Origin: Methanosarcina barkeri MS
GTDB lineage: Archaea > Halobacteriota > Methanosarcinia > Methanosarcinales > Methanosarcinaceae
Length of the DNA stretch: 64,000 nt
Assembly: GCF_000970025.1 (NCBI RefSeq)
Contig: NZ_CP009528.1
Span: 829,168 to 893,167 of the forward strand
Direction of reading: 5' to 3'
This document shows, in pieces, positions 1-8,208 of this stretch. Position 1 is the first letter of the stretch, and each line of letters begins with the position of its first letter. Made by a program: the position numbers and the translations under genes. The notes under the pieces are model-generated. The model saw only the letters and a program-made list of their open reading frames with translations. It was not told the DNA's origin and ran no database searches.

Positions 1-15
1 TGTCTTCTCCTCCAT
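1..15 (-). CDS. start of a minus-strand gene (5 codons visible)
   Basis: Read on the minus strand, ATG at 15-13 opens M-E-E-K-T and runs off the window. A purine-rich AAGGGA sits about 5 bases upstream of the ATG, a plausible ribosome binding site. Nothing can be said about the product. The call rests only on the start codon, the Shine-Dalgarno-like sequence and the AT-rich promoter-like spacer behind it. Confidence 0.3.
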
Positions 16-340
16 TTTGTTCCCTTGTTAATTTTGGATTTTATCGATACTTGAAGGTAATTAGTATAGTATTTACAGAATTATCTTGTACCTGTTGCAA
101 AAAAGATTTTTACGGGAAAAATACCTTTCATAAAACTAGTTTTATATATCTTTATATCGGATTTTCAGCATAACTCTATGTTTCTCTATAATTCGGTATC
201 CGATCCTATATACTATAATTAGACATAGCTACCATATTTTATTTCTCATTTTAGTGTTCTATTTCTAAGATACCTTTATATATCACCTTCCTCTATATAG
301 TTCCTTTAAGAATTATTAGAATACCCTAGGGGGCTTATTT
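16..340. other. divergent intergenic region with TATA boxes
   Basis: AT-rich spacer between the minus-strand gene start and the PhoU-type gene. TATA-like boxes lie near 133-141 (TTTTATATA) and 271-279 (CTTTATATA). The second is suitably placed to drive the plus-strand gene with a leader of about 40 bases, if that gene begins near 341. A strong Shine-Dalgarno-like AGGGGG is at 328-333. Confidence 0.5.
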
Positions 341-1345
341 ATCACAAAGGATAAAAGAAAAGTTCAGTTTACCGGAAATTCTACCTATATTGTGTCCCTC
401 CCCATAAAATGGGTCCGGGATATAGGGCTTGAGGCCGGAGACACCCTTACGCTTACACCCATGCCTAATAAAACTCTGCTTGTTTCTTCCAGTGCAGTTT
501 CAAAGGAACACTCCACCCTCAATGCAACGATCGATTATATTCATTCCGACAGTGCAGAAAATAATCTCAGGATTCTTATTTCTCATTATCTCGTGGGCTA
601 TGATGTTATCAGGCTGACTACTAAAAAAGGTTTTAGTGCCCATGATCGCAAGTTCATCAAGGATTCCGTGCGTCAAAAGCTCATAGGGCTTGAACTTATA
701 GAAGAATCCCGTAATGAGCTGGTCTTCCAGTGCCTTCTGAACTACAATGATCTCCCACTTACCAGAGTAATTAAAAACATGTATGGACTTGTGCTTTCCA
801 TGCTTGAAGACTCAATGACTGCTCTTAGGGACCATAATGTGGAGATTGCTGAAGATGTCATTCAGAGAGATGACGATGTGGACCGCTTTTATCTTCTTGC
901 CGTCCGCCAGCTCAAGGCTTCAATTGAAGATATCGAGCTCTCTGAAAAGATCGGAATTCGGCATCCAAGAGAGTGTCTGGGATACAGACTTATTACGAAA
1001 AGCATCGAGCGTGTAGGAGATCACGCTGTAAAAATAGCAAAAAGTGTCATGAAAATGGACTCCGGAGTTAGTGCTGATGACTCTATCTTCAAGATGGCTG
1101 ATCTTTCCTGTAAAGTTTTTGAAAGCTCAATAGACTCAATGACCGAAGAAGACCCGCATGCTGTTAACAAAATCGTTGTAGAGGCAAAGAAAGTGTCTCA
1201 GTTCGGGGTTTCTCTGGAGCCACAGGATTGTGAAGGTTCAGGTAATATTGAACTCAGCATGATCCTGGAGAGCCTGAGGCGTGTATCGGAATACAGCGCT
1301 GACATTGCAGAAGTTGCGATTAACATGAACATTAAGCGGGTCTGA
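341..1345 (+). CDS. AbrB/SpoVT-domain PhoU-like phosphate regulator
   Basis: Fusion of an N-terminal SpoVT/AbrB-like DNA-binding segment (KRKVQFTGNSTYIVSLPIKW, then a GLEAGDTLTL-type turn) with a PhoU-like helical region. The PhoU part shows acidic metal-binding-type motifs such as DDDVDRFY and a second helical bundle ending in YSADIAEVAINMN. Such archaeal proteins are predicted regulators linked to phosphate transport. The first GTG is at 392, but the conserved AbrB strand is encoded upstream in the same frame, open back to a TAG at 317. No ATG, GTG or TTG occurs there. ATC at 341 lies 7 bases after AGGGGG and is my best start (334 residues). The pst operon with its own phoU lies 30 kb away, so this is a separate paralogue. 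Family is confident; start and exact role are inferred. Confidence 0.8.
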   Translation: MTKDKRKVQFTGNSTYIVSLPIKWVRDIGLEAGDTLTLTPMPNKTLLVSSSAVSKEHSTLNATIDYIHSDSAENNLRILISHYLVGYDVIRLTTKKGFSAHDRKFIKDSVRQKLIGLELIEESRNELVFQCLLNYNDLPLTRVIKNMYGLVLSMLEDSMTALRDHNVEIAEDVIQRDDDVDRFYLLAVRQLKASIEDIELSEKIGIRHPRECLGYRLITKSIERVGDHAVKIAKSVMKMDSGVSADDSIFKMADLSCKVFESSIDSMTEEDPHAVNKIVVEAKKVSQFGVSLEPQDCEGSGNIELSMILESLRRVSEYSADIAEVAINMNIKRV

Positions 1346-2124
1346 ACCTAAAAGGTTTGGACTTCTATTTCTTTTTCATATAACTTTATACTCTACTTTT
1401 GTATTCAGCGACATTTAATGGTGTAATTTTAAAGGCACTAAATGTGATTTTTTGATTAAATACGCAATTTTTAGCTCTTTTTTTGCATTTAACGCATTTT
1501 CGTCAATTTTGGTGAAACCTCAGTTCTGATCATTATGTCCTTGTTAGCTATTTTTCTAACTGGAAGATTGTAGGAAAATCAGAGTTATGAGCTTGGGAAT
1601 CAAAGTTAATGTAAAAAATTCATTATGTCCAGTTGGACATATCGGTATTATATAATAAGCCGTTTGTTAAAATACAGTAGGACATTAACTAATATAATAA
1701 ATCAGAAATAAAAATGTACCTTTATTCTATCATTGAAAAATCGACAACATGAAAGCGATTCCACGCTTTCATCTCAAGATAATCAAAGAATTCATGTAAC
1801 TATTCGGCCTATCAAAACATGTCTGTTGATAGTGATTCTACTATAACTGAATAATCCGAAAAATAACTTATGAACAACGAAAAACGCAGTCATTCGCCAA
1901 CAATCAAAGAAAATCAATTGACAGAAATCTATCTATTAAATTTTAGTGAAGATGGCTACTTATGTTGTTTTATTTGGGTTGAATAGTTACGAAGTTAGAT
2001 TAATTATAAACTTAACTAAGTCTGAATTTGGAACTCAAATAACTGCTAGATAGAAAACGATTTTGACGTTTCACAAAAATGGCCCCACTTACTGAACTTG
2101 ATTAATCCCAGATGAGGAATTTCC
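1346..2124. other. long leader/intergenic region before fwd operon
   Basis: About 780 bases with no convincing ORF. It holds a perfect inverted repeat TATGTCC-N4-GGACATA (1624-1641) immediately before a TATA-like stretch (1647-1658). A perfect 8-bp hairpin with arms TGAAAGCG/CGCTTTCA follows at 1750-1771. If transcription starts near 1680, the fwd mRNA has a leader of over 400 bases. I recognise no known riboswitch here. Confidence 0.5.
1624..1658 (+). promoter_or_regulatory. palindromic operator candidate plus TATA box
   Basis: TATGTCC (1624-1630), spacer AGTT, GGACATA (1635-1641), then TATTATATAATA from 1647. A perfect dyad directly upstream of a TATA-like element suits a dimeric regulator controlling transcription of fwdDBAC. 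No expression evidence is available and the regulator is unknown. Confidence 0.4.
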
Positions 2125-2508
2125 ATGAAAATAAAAGCCAATCTCATATCCGGAAGAACTACCAAACAGGGTGCAAATCTGGAAGCAAAGACATATAAAT
2201 CTTATTTTGAAGCCTGCAGTTACTGCGAGCTTAACTCAGTAGACCTTGATAAATTGGGGGCATACGAAGGAAACAGCCTAAAAGTCACATCTGAGTTTGG
2301 AGAAGTTGTGGTATTTGCAAAAGCAAACGATGGAAACCCAAAAGGGCTTGCTTTTATTCCGATGGGTCCCTGGGCAAACACAGTGCTAAATCCTGATACT
2401 CACGGTTGCGGAATGCCCGGCTTAAAAGGTGTGCCTGCAGAAATTGAAATTACGGATGAAAAGCCCCTGGACATGAAATCCCTGATGAAGAAGTATCTGG
2501 AAAACTAA
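2125..2508 (+). CDS. fwdD: formylmethanofuran dehydrogenase subunit D
   Basis: 127-residue molybdopterin-dinucleotide-binding subunit of formylmethanofuran dehydrogenase, the enzyme that reversibly fixes CO2 onto methanofuran in methanogenesis. The sequence has the small beta-barrel MoCo-binding fold pattern, with Y-EGNSLKVTSEFGEVVVFAK and the conserved IPMGPWAN followed by a TH-GCGMPGLKGVP loop that contacts the pterin cofactor in this family. It starts at ATG 2125 behind GAGGA. It is the first gene of fwdDBAC, with 69 bases before fwdB. This D-B-A-C order resembles the putative tungsten-type cluster of Methanosarcina rather than the fmdEFACDB molybdenum type. The metal assignment is inference from gene order. 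Confidence 0.9.
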   Translation: MKIKANLISGRTTKQGANLEAKTYKSYFEACSYCELNSVDLDKLGAYEGNSLKVTSEFGEVVVFAKANDGNPKGLAFIPMGPWANTVLNPDTHGCGMPGLKGVPAEIEITDEKPLDMKSLMKKYLEN

Positions 2509-2577
2509 AGTCCAGTGAACAAGTAGTTCACGTTTTCAATCAAATCCGGAGAAACTTGAAAAATTTGGAGGAAAAAT

Positions 2578-3900
2578 ATGCCCGTAATCAAAGACGTAGT
2601 ATGTTCCCTTTGCGGATGTCTCTGCGATGATATAACAGTCACAGTTGAGGATAACAAAATAATGGGTGTAAAAAATGCCTGCATTCTCGGTCACAGTAAG
2701 ACCGTTGGAGTACAGACTCATGATCGAATCAAAACACCCATGATTAGAAAAGACGGGGAACTTGTCGAAGTAACATACGAGGAGGCAATCGATGCTGCTG
2801 CAAGGATCCTAGCAAACTCAAGAAGGACTCTTTCTTACGGTTGGTGCTCCACATCCTGCGAAGCGATAAGCAAAGCGATCCAGTTAGCTGAGGAGACCGG
2901 TTCCGTAATTGACTCTACTGCTAACGTTTGTCACGGTCCTTCAGCTCTTGCTACCCAGGAAAAAGGAAACCCTGGAGCAACTCTTGGAGAGATCAAAAAC
3001 AGATCAGATCTGATCATCTTTTGGGGCTGCAACCCCATACATGCCCACCCTCGCCATATGACCCGTTATTCAAGTTTTTCCAGGGGCTTTTTTACTCCAA
3101 ATGGGCGAAAAGACCGGAAGATGGTGGTAATCGACGTGCGAAAAACTGATACTGCAAAACGTGCCGATAAATATATCGAAATCGAACAGGGTTCGGATCT
3201 CCTGCTGGTAACAGCACTTCGCTCAGCAATCAATGGGCATGAAGCGGCTATTCCGAAAAACGTGGCCGGGGTTTCAAAGGCCGAAATTCTAGGACTTGCC
3301 GAACTCATGAAAAACTCCAGGTTTGTCTCCATTTTATTCGGCATGGGCATAACACAGTCTCGTTCCAAGTACAAGAACGGTGATGCAGTATCTTCCCTTA
3401 TCTCAGACCTGACCCAGCACACAAAAGCTATCATGATGGGAATGAGAGGCCACTATAACGTATCAGGTTTCGGGGAAGTCGCAACCTGGGAGACCGGTTA
3501 TCCGATGGCAATTGACTTTTCAAAAGGTTATCCCTACTACAATCCTGGAGAAACGGGAGCAAACGACGTTCTTGTCAGGGAAGAGGTTGATGCGGCAATT
3601 GTTGGAGCTGCGGACCCAGGAGCACACTTCCCACAAAAGGCAGTCCGGCACCTTGCAAGAATTCCCCTGATTCAAATTGACCCTTATCCAAACCCAACAA
3701 CTGAACTTGCCGATGTAGTGATCCCTGCAGCAGTTGTGGGTATTGAAGTCGAAGGCACAGCCTACCGTATGGATGCAATCCCAATCAGGATGAAGAAACT
3801 TATCGCTACCGAGTTCAAAACCGATGAAGAGATCTTAAAGGACCTGATTGTAAAAGTAAGAGAACTGAAGCGAGGTGAAGTAACATGTCAGAGTTATTGA
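2578..3900 (+). CDS. fwdB: formylmethanofuran dehydrogenase subunit B
   Basis: 440-residue catalytic subunit carrying the W/Mo bis-pterin site, where CO2 is reduced to formate in the family. The N-terminus VVCSLCGCLCDD (Cys9, 12, 14, 16) provides ligands for the [4Fe-4S] cluster. Cys118 in STANVCHGPSA is the residue that coordinates the metal; it is Cys here, not selenocysteine. GCNPIHAHPRHM and the C-terminal IDPYPNPTTELADVVIPA are typical of the molybdopterin oxidoreductase fold. A GGAGG precedes ATG 2578. The 3' end overlaps fwdA by 16 bases, indicating translational coupling. No ferredoxin-type F or G subunit follows, so electron-transfer subunits must be encoded elsewhere. Confidence 0.93.
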   Translation: MPVIKDVVCSLCGCLCDDITVTVEDNKIMGVKNACILGHSKTVGVQTHDRIKTPMIRKDGELVEVTYEEAIDAAARILANSRRTLSYGWCSTSCEAISKAIQLAEETGSVIDSTANVCHGPSALATQEKGNPGATLGEIKNRSDLIIFWGCNPIHAHPRHMTRYSSFSRGFFTPNGRKDRKMVVIDVRKTDTAKRADKYIEIEQGSDLLLVTALRSAINGHEAAIPKNVAGVSKAEILGLAELMKNSRFVSILFGMGITQSRSKYKNGDAVSSLISDLTQHTKAIMMGMRGHYNVSGFGEVATWETGYPMAIDFSKGYPYYNPGETGANDVLVREEVDAAIVGAADPGAHFPQKAVRHLARIPLIQIDPYPNPTTELADVVIPAAVVGIEVEGTAYRMDAIPIRMKKLIATEFKTDEEILKDLIVKVRELKRGEVTCQSY

Positions 3901-5600
3901 TTAAAAACGCAGTTGTCTGCGACCCGATTCAGGGAATAGACTGTGAAAAAATGGACCTGTGCATAAGAGATGGCAAGATCGTAGAAAGCGTGTCCTCAAA
4001 TGCAAAGGTTATCGATGCTGAAGGCAGACTCACGATGGCAGGAGGTTTTGACGGTCATACTCACAGCGCTGGTAAAATCAATGTGGGACGATCAATGAAC
4101 CCTAACGACGCCAGACGAAACCTGGTCCCGGGCCTCTCAGGTCTTGAACCCCACACTGAAAAGACCAGGGCTCAGGTAGGGTACAACACCCCAAACACTT
4201 ATGCAATCGGGTACAGGTATGCAAAACTGGGTTACACAACCATTTGTGAAGCTGCAATGCCCCCTCTTACAGCAAGGCATACCCACGAGGAATTCAAAGA
4301 AATCCCAATTCTGGACAAAATGGGGCTCACCCTCTTTGGGAGCAACTGGCAGGTTATGGAATATATCCGGGATAAAGAGCCCGAAAAACTCGCAGCTTAC
4401 ATTGCTTGGGGTCTAAAAGCCTCAAGAGGTTATGGCATAAAGATTGTAAATGCAGGTGGCGGAGAAGCATGGGGCTGGGGCAAGAATGTTAGCGGGCTCT
4501 ATGACCCCGTGCCTAACTTTGACGTAACCCCTGCAGAAATTCTGCTGGGCCTAGGAGAAGCAAACGAAAAACTGTGTCTTCCTCATTCAGTTCATGTCCA
4601 CTGTAACAATCTGGGGCACCCTGGAAACTATAAGACTACCATCGAGACAATGAAGCTTTTTGAGAAAGTTCAATCCAGGCGCAACAGGCAGAGTTTGCAC
4701 GTAACTCATGTTCAGTTCAATGCCTATGCTGGCACTTCCTGGCGTGACTTTGAGACCGGAGCTCCAATGATTGCAGACTACGTGAACGGAGTTAATCACC
4801 TGACCTTTGATCTCGGTCAGCTCATTTTCGGGCCTGCCGTTACTATGACTGCCGATGGCCCGGTTGAATACGCAAACTCAAGGATGTTAAAGGAGAAATG
4901 GAGTAACCAGGATGTGGAGCTGGAAGACGCATCCGGAGTGGTGCCACTGGTGTATTCCCCAAAGAGCTTTGTAAATGCAGTCCAGTGGGCAATAGGGATT
5001 GAACTGGCTCTGCTGGTAAAAGATCCGTGGAAGGTCATGTTCACAACGGATAGCCCTAATGGAGGATCCTTTGTTAATTATCCTGAAGCATACACCTACC
5101 TTATGAGTGAAAAGAAGAGGCAGGAGATCATTTTGGGCTTTCCGGAGACGGCCCTTAACAGAATGGTTCTTCCTGGCCTCGATAGGGAACTAAGTTTTTA
5201 TGAACTTGCAATCATGACCAGAAGCATTCAGTCCAGGATTTACAGCAGGCCTGAGAAAGGAAACCTTGCAGTAGGAGCTGATGCAGACATTGCCATATAT
5301 GATATTTTCCCGGATGCAATTGATCCCTCCGTAGAGCATGAAAAAGTAAAGAAAGCCTTCAGTGCTACAGCTTATACCATTAAGGGAGGAACAATCGTTG
5401 TCAAGGATGGAAATATTGAAAACACACCCATGGGGAGGACTTACTGGGTAAACGCAACGGTCCCATCAGATATTGAATGTGCGATGCAGAAAGACCTTGA
5501 CGTTAAGTTCCAGAAATACTATACTGTGAGCAAGTCTAACTACATGGTAGAGGATGCATACGTCCCAAAACCTGTTGAAATCGCAACGGAGGGATTCTAA
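3885..5600 (+). CDS. fwdA: formylmethanofuran dehydrogenase subunit A
   Basis: 571-residue amidohydrolase-fold subunit that condenses formate with methanofuran at a dinuclear metal centre. The metal-binding HTH motif is at residues 58-60 (GFDGHTHSAGK). Lys178 in AYIAWGLKAS sits exactly where the family has its carboxylated lysine bridging the two metals. SVHVHCNNLG and LHVTHVQFN supply further His ligands, and FTTDSPNGG the conserved Asp. The start at 3885 lies inside fwdB, with AGGTGA a few bases upstream. Full length for the family with no sign of damage. Confidence 0.94.
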   Translation: MSELLIKNAVVCDPIQGIDCEKMDLCIRDGKIVESVSSNAKVIDAEGRLTMAGGFDGHTHSAGKINVGRSMNPNDARRNLVPGLSGLEPHTEKTRAQVGYNTPNTYAIGYRYAKLGYTTICEAAMPPLTARHTHEEFKEIPILDKMGLTLFGSNWQVMEYIRDKEPEKLAAYIAWGLKASRGYGIKIVNAGGGEAWGWGKNVSGLYDPVPNFDVTPAEILLGLGEANEKLCLPHSVHVHCNNLGHPGNYKTTIETMKLFEKVQSRRNRQSLHVTHVQFNAYAGTSWRDFETGAPMIADYVNGVNHLTFDLGQLIFGPAVTMTADGPVEYANSRMLKEKWSNQDVELEDASGVVPLVYSPKSFVNAVQWAIGIELALLVKDPWKVMFTTDSPNGGSFVNYPEAYTYLMSEKKRQEIILGFPETALNRMVLPGLDRELSFYELAIMTRSIQSRIYSRPEKGNLAVGADADIAIYDIFPDAIDPSVEHEKVKKAFSATAYTIKGGTIVVKDGNIENTPMGRTYWVNATVPSDIECAMQKDLDVKFQKYYTVSKSNYMVEDAYVPKPVEIATEGF

Positions 5601-5601
5601 A

Positions 5602-6375
5602 ATGCAGGTAGTAACTCTCTCCTTAAAAGCACAGAATAAAATCCCTATCGTAGCTGATACCGTAAGCCCGGACAACTTTGCTGGAAAGGCAGAAGACGAA
5701 ATCAAAGCTGTCCAGGTCTGGTATGGAAATATGCAGTGCCCTCTTAGCGAGCTATTCAATGTAAAAGTTGAAGGTAAAGACAGCGTAGAAAACACAAAAA
5801 TTGTGATCAACGGTGATGCCTCTAGAGTAAAGCGCATTGGGCAGGGTATGAGCACCGGGGAAATCGAAATTAATGGAAATGTGGATATGCACTGTGGCTC
5901 GAACATGAAAGGCGGAAAGATCACGGTCAACGGCGATGCCGATAGCTGGCTCGGCTGTGAAATGAAAGGGGGAGAAATTGTTCTTAATGGAAACGGCGGC
6001 TATTATGTAGGTGGTGGCTACCGGGGAGAAGCCTGTGGCATGAAGGGAGGTAAAATTACCGTCAACGGAAATGTCAGGGACTTTCTGGGAGAACACATGT
6101 GCGGAGGAGAAATCCATGTAATGGGTAATGCTGGGCTCCTTCCAGCAATCCTGAACAACGGTGGGACGATCATCATCGAAGGTAGCACCGAAATGCCTGC
6201 AAGCGAAATGAAAAAAGGCACTGTCATCATAAGAGGCAAAGTTAAGGATTTGCTGCCTTCCTATGTAGAGGAAGGAACCGAAGAGGTGGATGGCGTTCTC
6301 TACCAACGGTTCGCAGGAGATGTCAATGTCAGCGGCAAAGGCGTGCTCCTTATGAAACAATATGAAAGTTATTAA
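5602..6375 (+). CDS. fwdC: formylmethanofuran dehydrogenase subunit C
   Basis: 257-residue subunit with the right-handed beta-helix seen at the C-terminus of glutamate synthase. It shows repeated G-x-x-x-G turns such as MKGGKITVNGDA, MKGGEIVLNGNGG, MKGGKITVNGNV and MCGGEIHVMGNAG. In the complex it anchors FwdA and FwdB. An upstream in-frame ATG at 5554 is inside fwdA; ATG 5602 follows GGAGGG two bases after the fwdA stop and matches the usual length. Last gene of the operon; a hairpin terminator follows. Confidence 0.93.
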   Translation: MQVVTLSLKAQNKIPIVADTVSPDNFAGKAEDEIKAVQVWYGNMQCPLSELFNVKVEGKDSVENTKIVINGDASRVKRIGQGMSTGEIEINGNVDMHCGSNMKGGKITVNGDADSWLGCEMKGGEIVLNGNGGYYVGGGYRGEACGMKGGKITVNGNVRDFLGEHMCGGEIHVMGNAGLLPAILNNGGTIIIEGSTEMPASEMKKGTVIIRGKVKDLLPSYVEEGTEEVDGVLYQRFAGDVNVSGKGVLLMKQYESY

Positions 6376-6401
6376 ATAGAATGAAATTTAAAGAAAGAAA
6401 G

Positions 6402-6432
6402 GCGCGTGAAGAACGCGCTTATTTTTATTTTT
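6402..6432 (+). terminator. terminator of the fwd operon
   Basis: Perfect 6-bp stem GCGCGT/ACGCGC (6402-6407 and 6413-6418) with a 5-base loop, followed by a T-rich run. It starts 26 bases after the fwdC stop. GC-rich arms in an AT-rich spacer make it stand out. Confidence 0.65.
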
Positions 6433-6640
6433 CAGTTAGTTATGAAGATCAGCTGGTTTAAATTTACCTAGCTTTTGATACAACGTTCACTCAGTTTTTA
6501 TTTGGCATAAAAAGTGCTTTCAAGTACTTTCATTTATTTGTGCTTGTTGTTCTAAGAATTTCGTGTTCTTTAGTATGAAAGTTATGTTAATCTACAAGTA
6601 CTTTCATCTGTTTGTACCTTTTATTCAAAGAGTATCATAT
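6433..6640. repeat. spacer with two copies of a dispersed AAGTACTTTCAT repeat
   Basis: The spacer contains two related ~45-base copies (6521-6565 and 6594-6640) of a repeat built on AAGTACTTTCAT, then TTTGT-C-TTTATT and AAGAGT-TCATAT. ATGAAAGT (6574-6581) can pair with ACTTTCAT of the second copy. A third copy lies at 30823-30890 upstream of pstS. No gene is seen here. Confidence 0.6.
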
Positions 6641-6725
6641 CCATTTTTCATACAAATCCATTTTTCATACAAATCCATTTTTCATACAAATCCATTTTTC
6701 ATACAAATCCATTTTTCACACAAAT
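6641..6725. repeat. 17-bp tandem repeat, five copies
   Basis: Unit CCATTTTTCATACAAAT repeated five times without gaps (85 bases); only the last copy differs by one base. The array covers the stop codon of the minus-strand ABC permease, so the last codons and TGA of that gene lie in the final repeat unit. Confidence 0.9.
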
Positions 6726-7441
6726 GCCTTCCTAAACTGATAAGTCCCGATAAGTACCATAACTCCGGCTCCTATGGCCAGGCTTATGAGTCCATGAACA
6801 GGTATTCCACCTTCAAACAGAGTTCTTGTGCTGTCTATTGCATAACTTACAGGATTGAGCCTGGCCAGAAACCTCAGCCATGCAGGCATGACGTCATATG
6901 GCATGAGTGCACTGCTGGTGAAGAACAAAGGCATGCTGATCATGCTGTTAACAGCCGCATAGCTGTCATGGTCACTTAAGTACATTCCTATCATAGTTGA
7001 GAGAGCAGAAAAAAATACTGAAAACAAAAACAGTGTGAAATATATTAAAATTAATTGCACAGGGTTCAATATCCTTACCCCAAGAAGAGTAGCTATTATG
7101 AGTATCACAGTTGCCTGCATCAAGCCTCTTACACTGATAAATAAGATTTTTCCATAAAGCATGCTTTCTCGTGGCGAGGGCATGGCAAGAAACTTATTCA
7201 AAAAACCCAATATCTTGTCGAAAATCATAAGAGATCCTCCCTGCAGGGAAGAAAAAAGCATAGTCATGACAAGAATACCAGGGGTTATATATTCAAGGTA
7301 ATTATCCGTAAACTTTGTTGGCAGGGCCAGTCCTACAAATATCAGCCAGGCTGCAGGCATTACGAGTGAGGAAATAACGGTAACTCTTCCTCTTAACCAT
7401 TTTACAAGATCCCTCTCAAAATAGTAGTATACTGCTTTCAT
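6716..7441 (-). CDS. ABC-2 type transporter permease
   Basis: 241 residues with about six hydrophobic segments, of the DrrB/ABC-2 family. The conserved C-terminal P-V-S-Y-A-ID segment (LARLNPVSYAIDSTRTL) is present. It is the membrane half of an ABC exporter whose ATPase is the adjoining upstream gene; the two overlap at 7441 in an ATGA-type junction. Substrate is unknown; DrrAB-type pairs export drugs, lipids or other small molecules. It ends inside a 17-bp tandem array, an unusual place for a stop codon. Last gene of the minus-strand run starting at 19428. Confidence 0.88.
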   Translation of the reverse strand: MKAVYYYFERDLVKWLRGRVTVISSLVMPAAWLIFVGLALPTKFTDNYLEYITPGILVMTMLFSSLQGGSLMIFDKILGFLNKFLAMPSPRESMLYGKILFISVRGLMQATVILIIATLLGVRILNPVQLILIYFTLFLFSVFFSALSTMIGMYLSDHDSYAAVNSMISMPLFFTSSALMPYDVMPAWLRFLARLNPVSYAIDSTRTLFEGGIPVHGLISLAIGAGVMVLIGTYQFRKAFV

Positions 7442-8208
7442 TATCTTCGCCTCAGAAGGTTTCTGAACTGGGCTGAATTAAACCCTTCCTGCTCTTCAGG
7501 GGTTTTAACGTTTTCAAGGAAAACATCATTAAGGGAGGCATGTTCTCCTATGGAGCGTGTAAGGTTTTCAGGAGAGCCAATAACTGCAATTCGTCCTTTA
7601 TCGATAATGGCAACCCTGTTGCAGTATTTTTCTGCCTCTTCAAGGTAATGTGTAGTCATGAAGATAGTCATCCCTTCGGCCTTGAGCATCCTGATATGCT
7701 CCCATATCTTCTTTCTGCCACTCACATCCAGTCCAAGGGTCGGCTCATCCAGAAACAGAACCTCAGGTTCGTGCACAAGCGCCTGAGCAAGTTCAAGACG
7801 CCTTCTCATTCCTCCGGAGTATGTTGCTACAAGGTCGCCGGCACGATCTGAAAGCCCCATCATTTCAATCACTTCATCTACCTTTGAATCCCTATTAGGG
7901 ATGCCATAGAGTTTCGCATAAAGCAGTACATTTTCCCTGCCTGTGAGTTTTCGGTCAACTGCCATATCCTGAGGTACATAGCTTATCTTTGACCTTACTT
8001 TTTTGGACTCTTTTACTATATCATATCCACAGACTTTTGCAGTGCCACTGCTGGGTTTTAGTAGAGTTGTAAGCATCATAACTGTCGTACTTTTGCCTGC
8101 TCCATTAGGGCCAAGAAGGCCAAAGATCTCATTTCCGACATCAAGGTCAAGATTGTCAACAGCAAGCAGGTTTCCAAAGTATCTGGATAATTTTCTTATT
8201 TCTATCAA
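7441..8208 (-). CDS. ABC transporter ATP-binding protein (DrrA-like)
   Basis: 255-residue nucleotide-binding subunit. It has Walker A GPNGAGKST, Q-loop SYVPQDM, signature YSGGMRRRLELAQAL, Walker B EVLFLDEPTLGLD and switch TTHYLEEAEKYC, the order and spelling typical of DrrA/CcmA-type exporters. It is coupled to the permease downstream by an overlapping start/stop and overlaps the EcfT gene upstream by four bases. The tight packing suggests co-transcription with the ECF genes, although DrrAB exporters and ECF importers are functionally distinct. Confidence 0.9.
   Translation of the reverse strand: MIEIRKLSRYFGNLLAVDNLDLDVGNEIFGLLGPNGAGKSTTVMMLTTLLKPSSGTAKVCGYDIVKESKKVRSKISYVPQDMAVDRKLTGRENVLLYAKLYGIPNRDSKVDEVIEMMGLSDRAGDLVATYSGGMRRRLELAQALVHEPEVLFLDEPTLGLDVSGRKKIWEHIRMLKAEGMTIFMTTHYLEEAEKYCNRVAIIDKGRIAVIGSPENLTRSIGEHASLNDVFLENVKTPEEQEGFNSAQFRNLLRRR

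Noticed and set aside
1346..2124. Known riboswitch before fwdD
   Set aside because: Only simple hairpins are visible and no conserved aptamer core is recognised.
6563..6979. 138-residue plus-strand ORF overlapping the ABC permease gene
   Set aside because: Its first half encodes the 17-bp repeat and its second half is antisense to a real gene.
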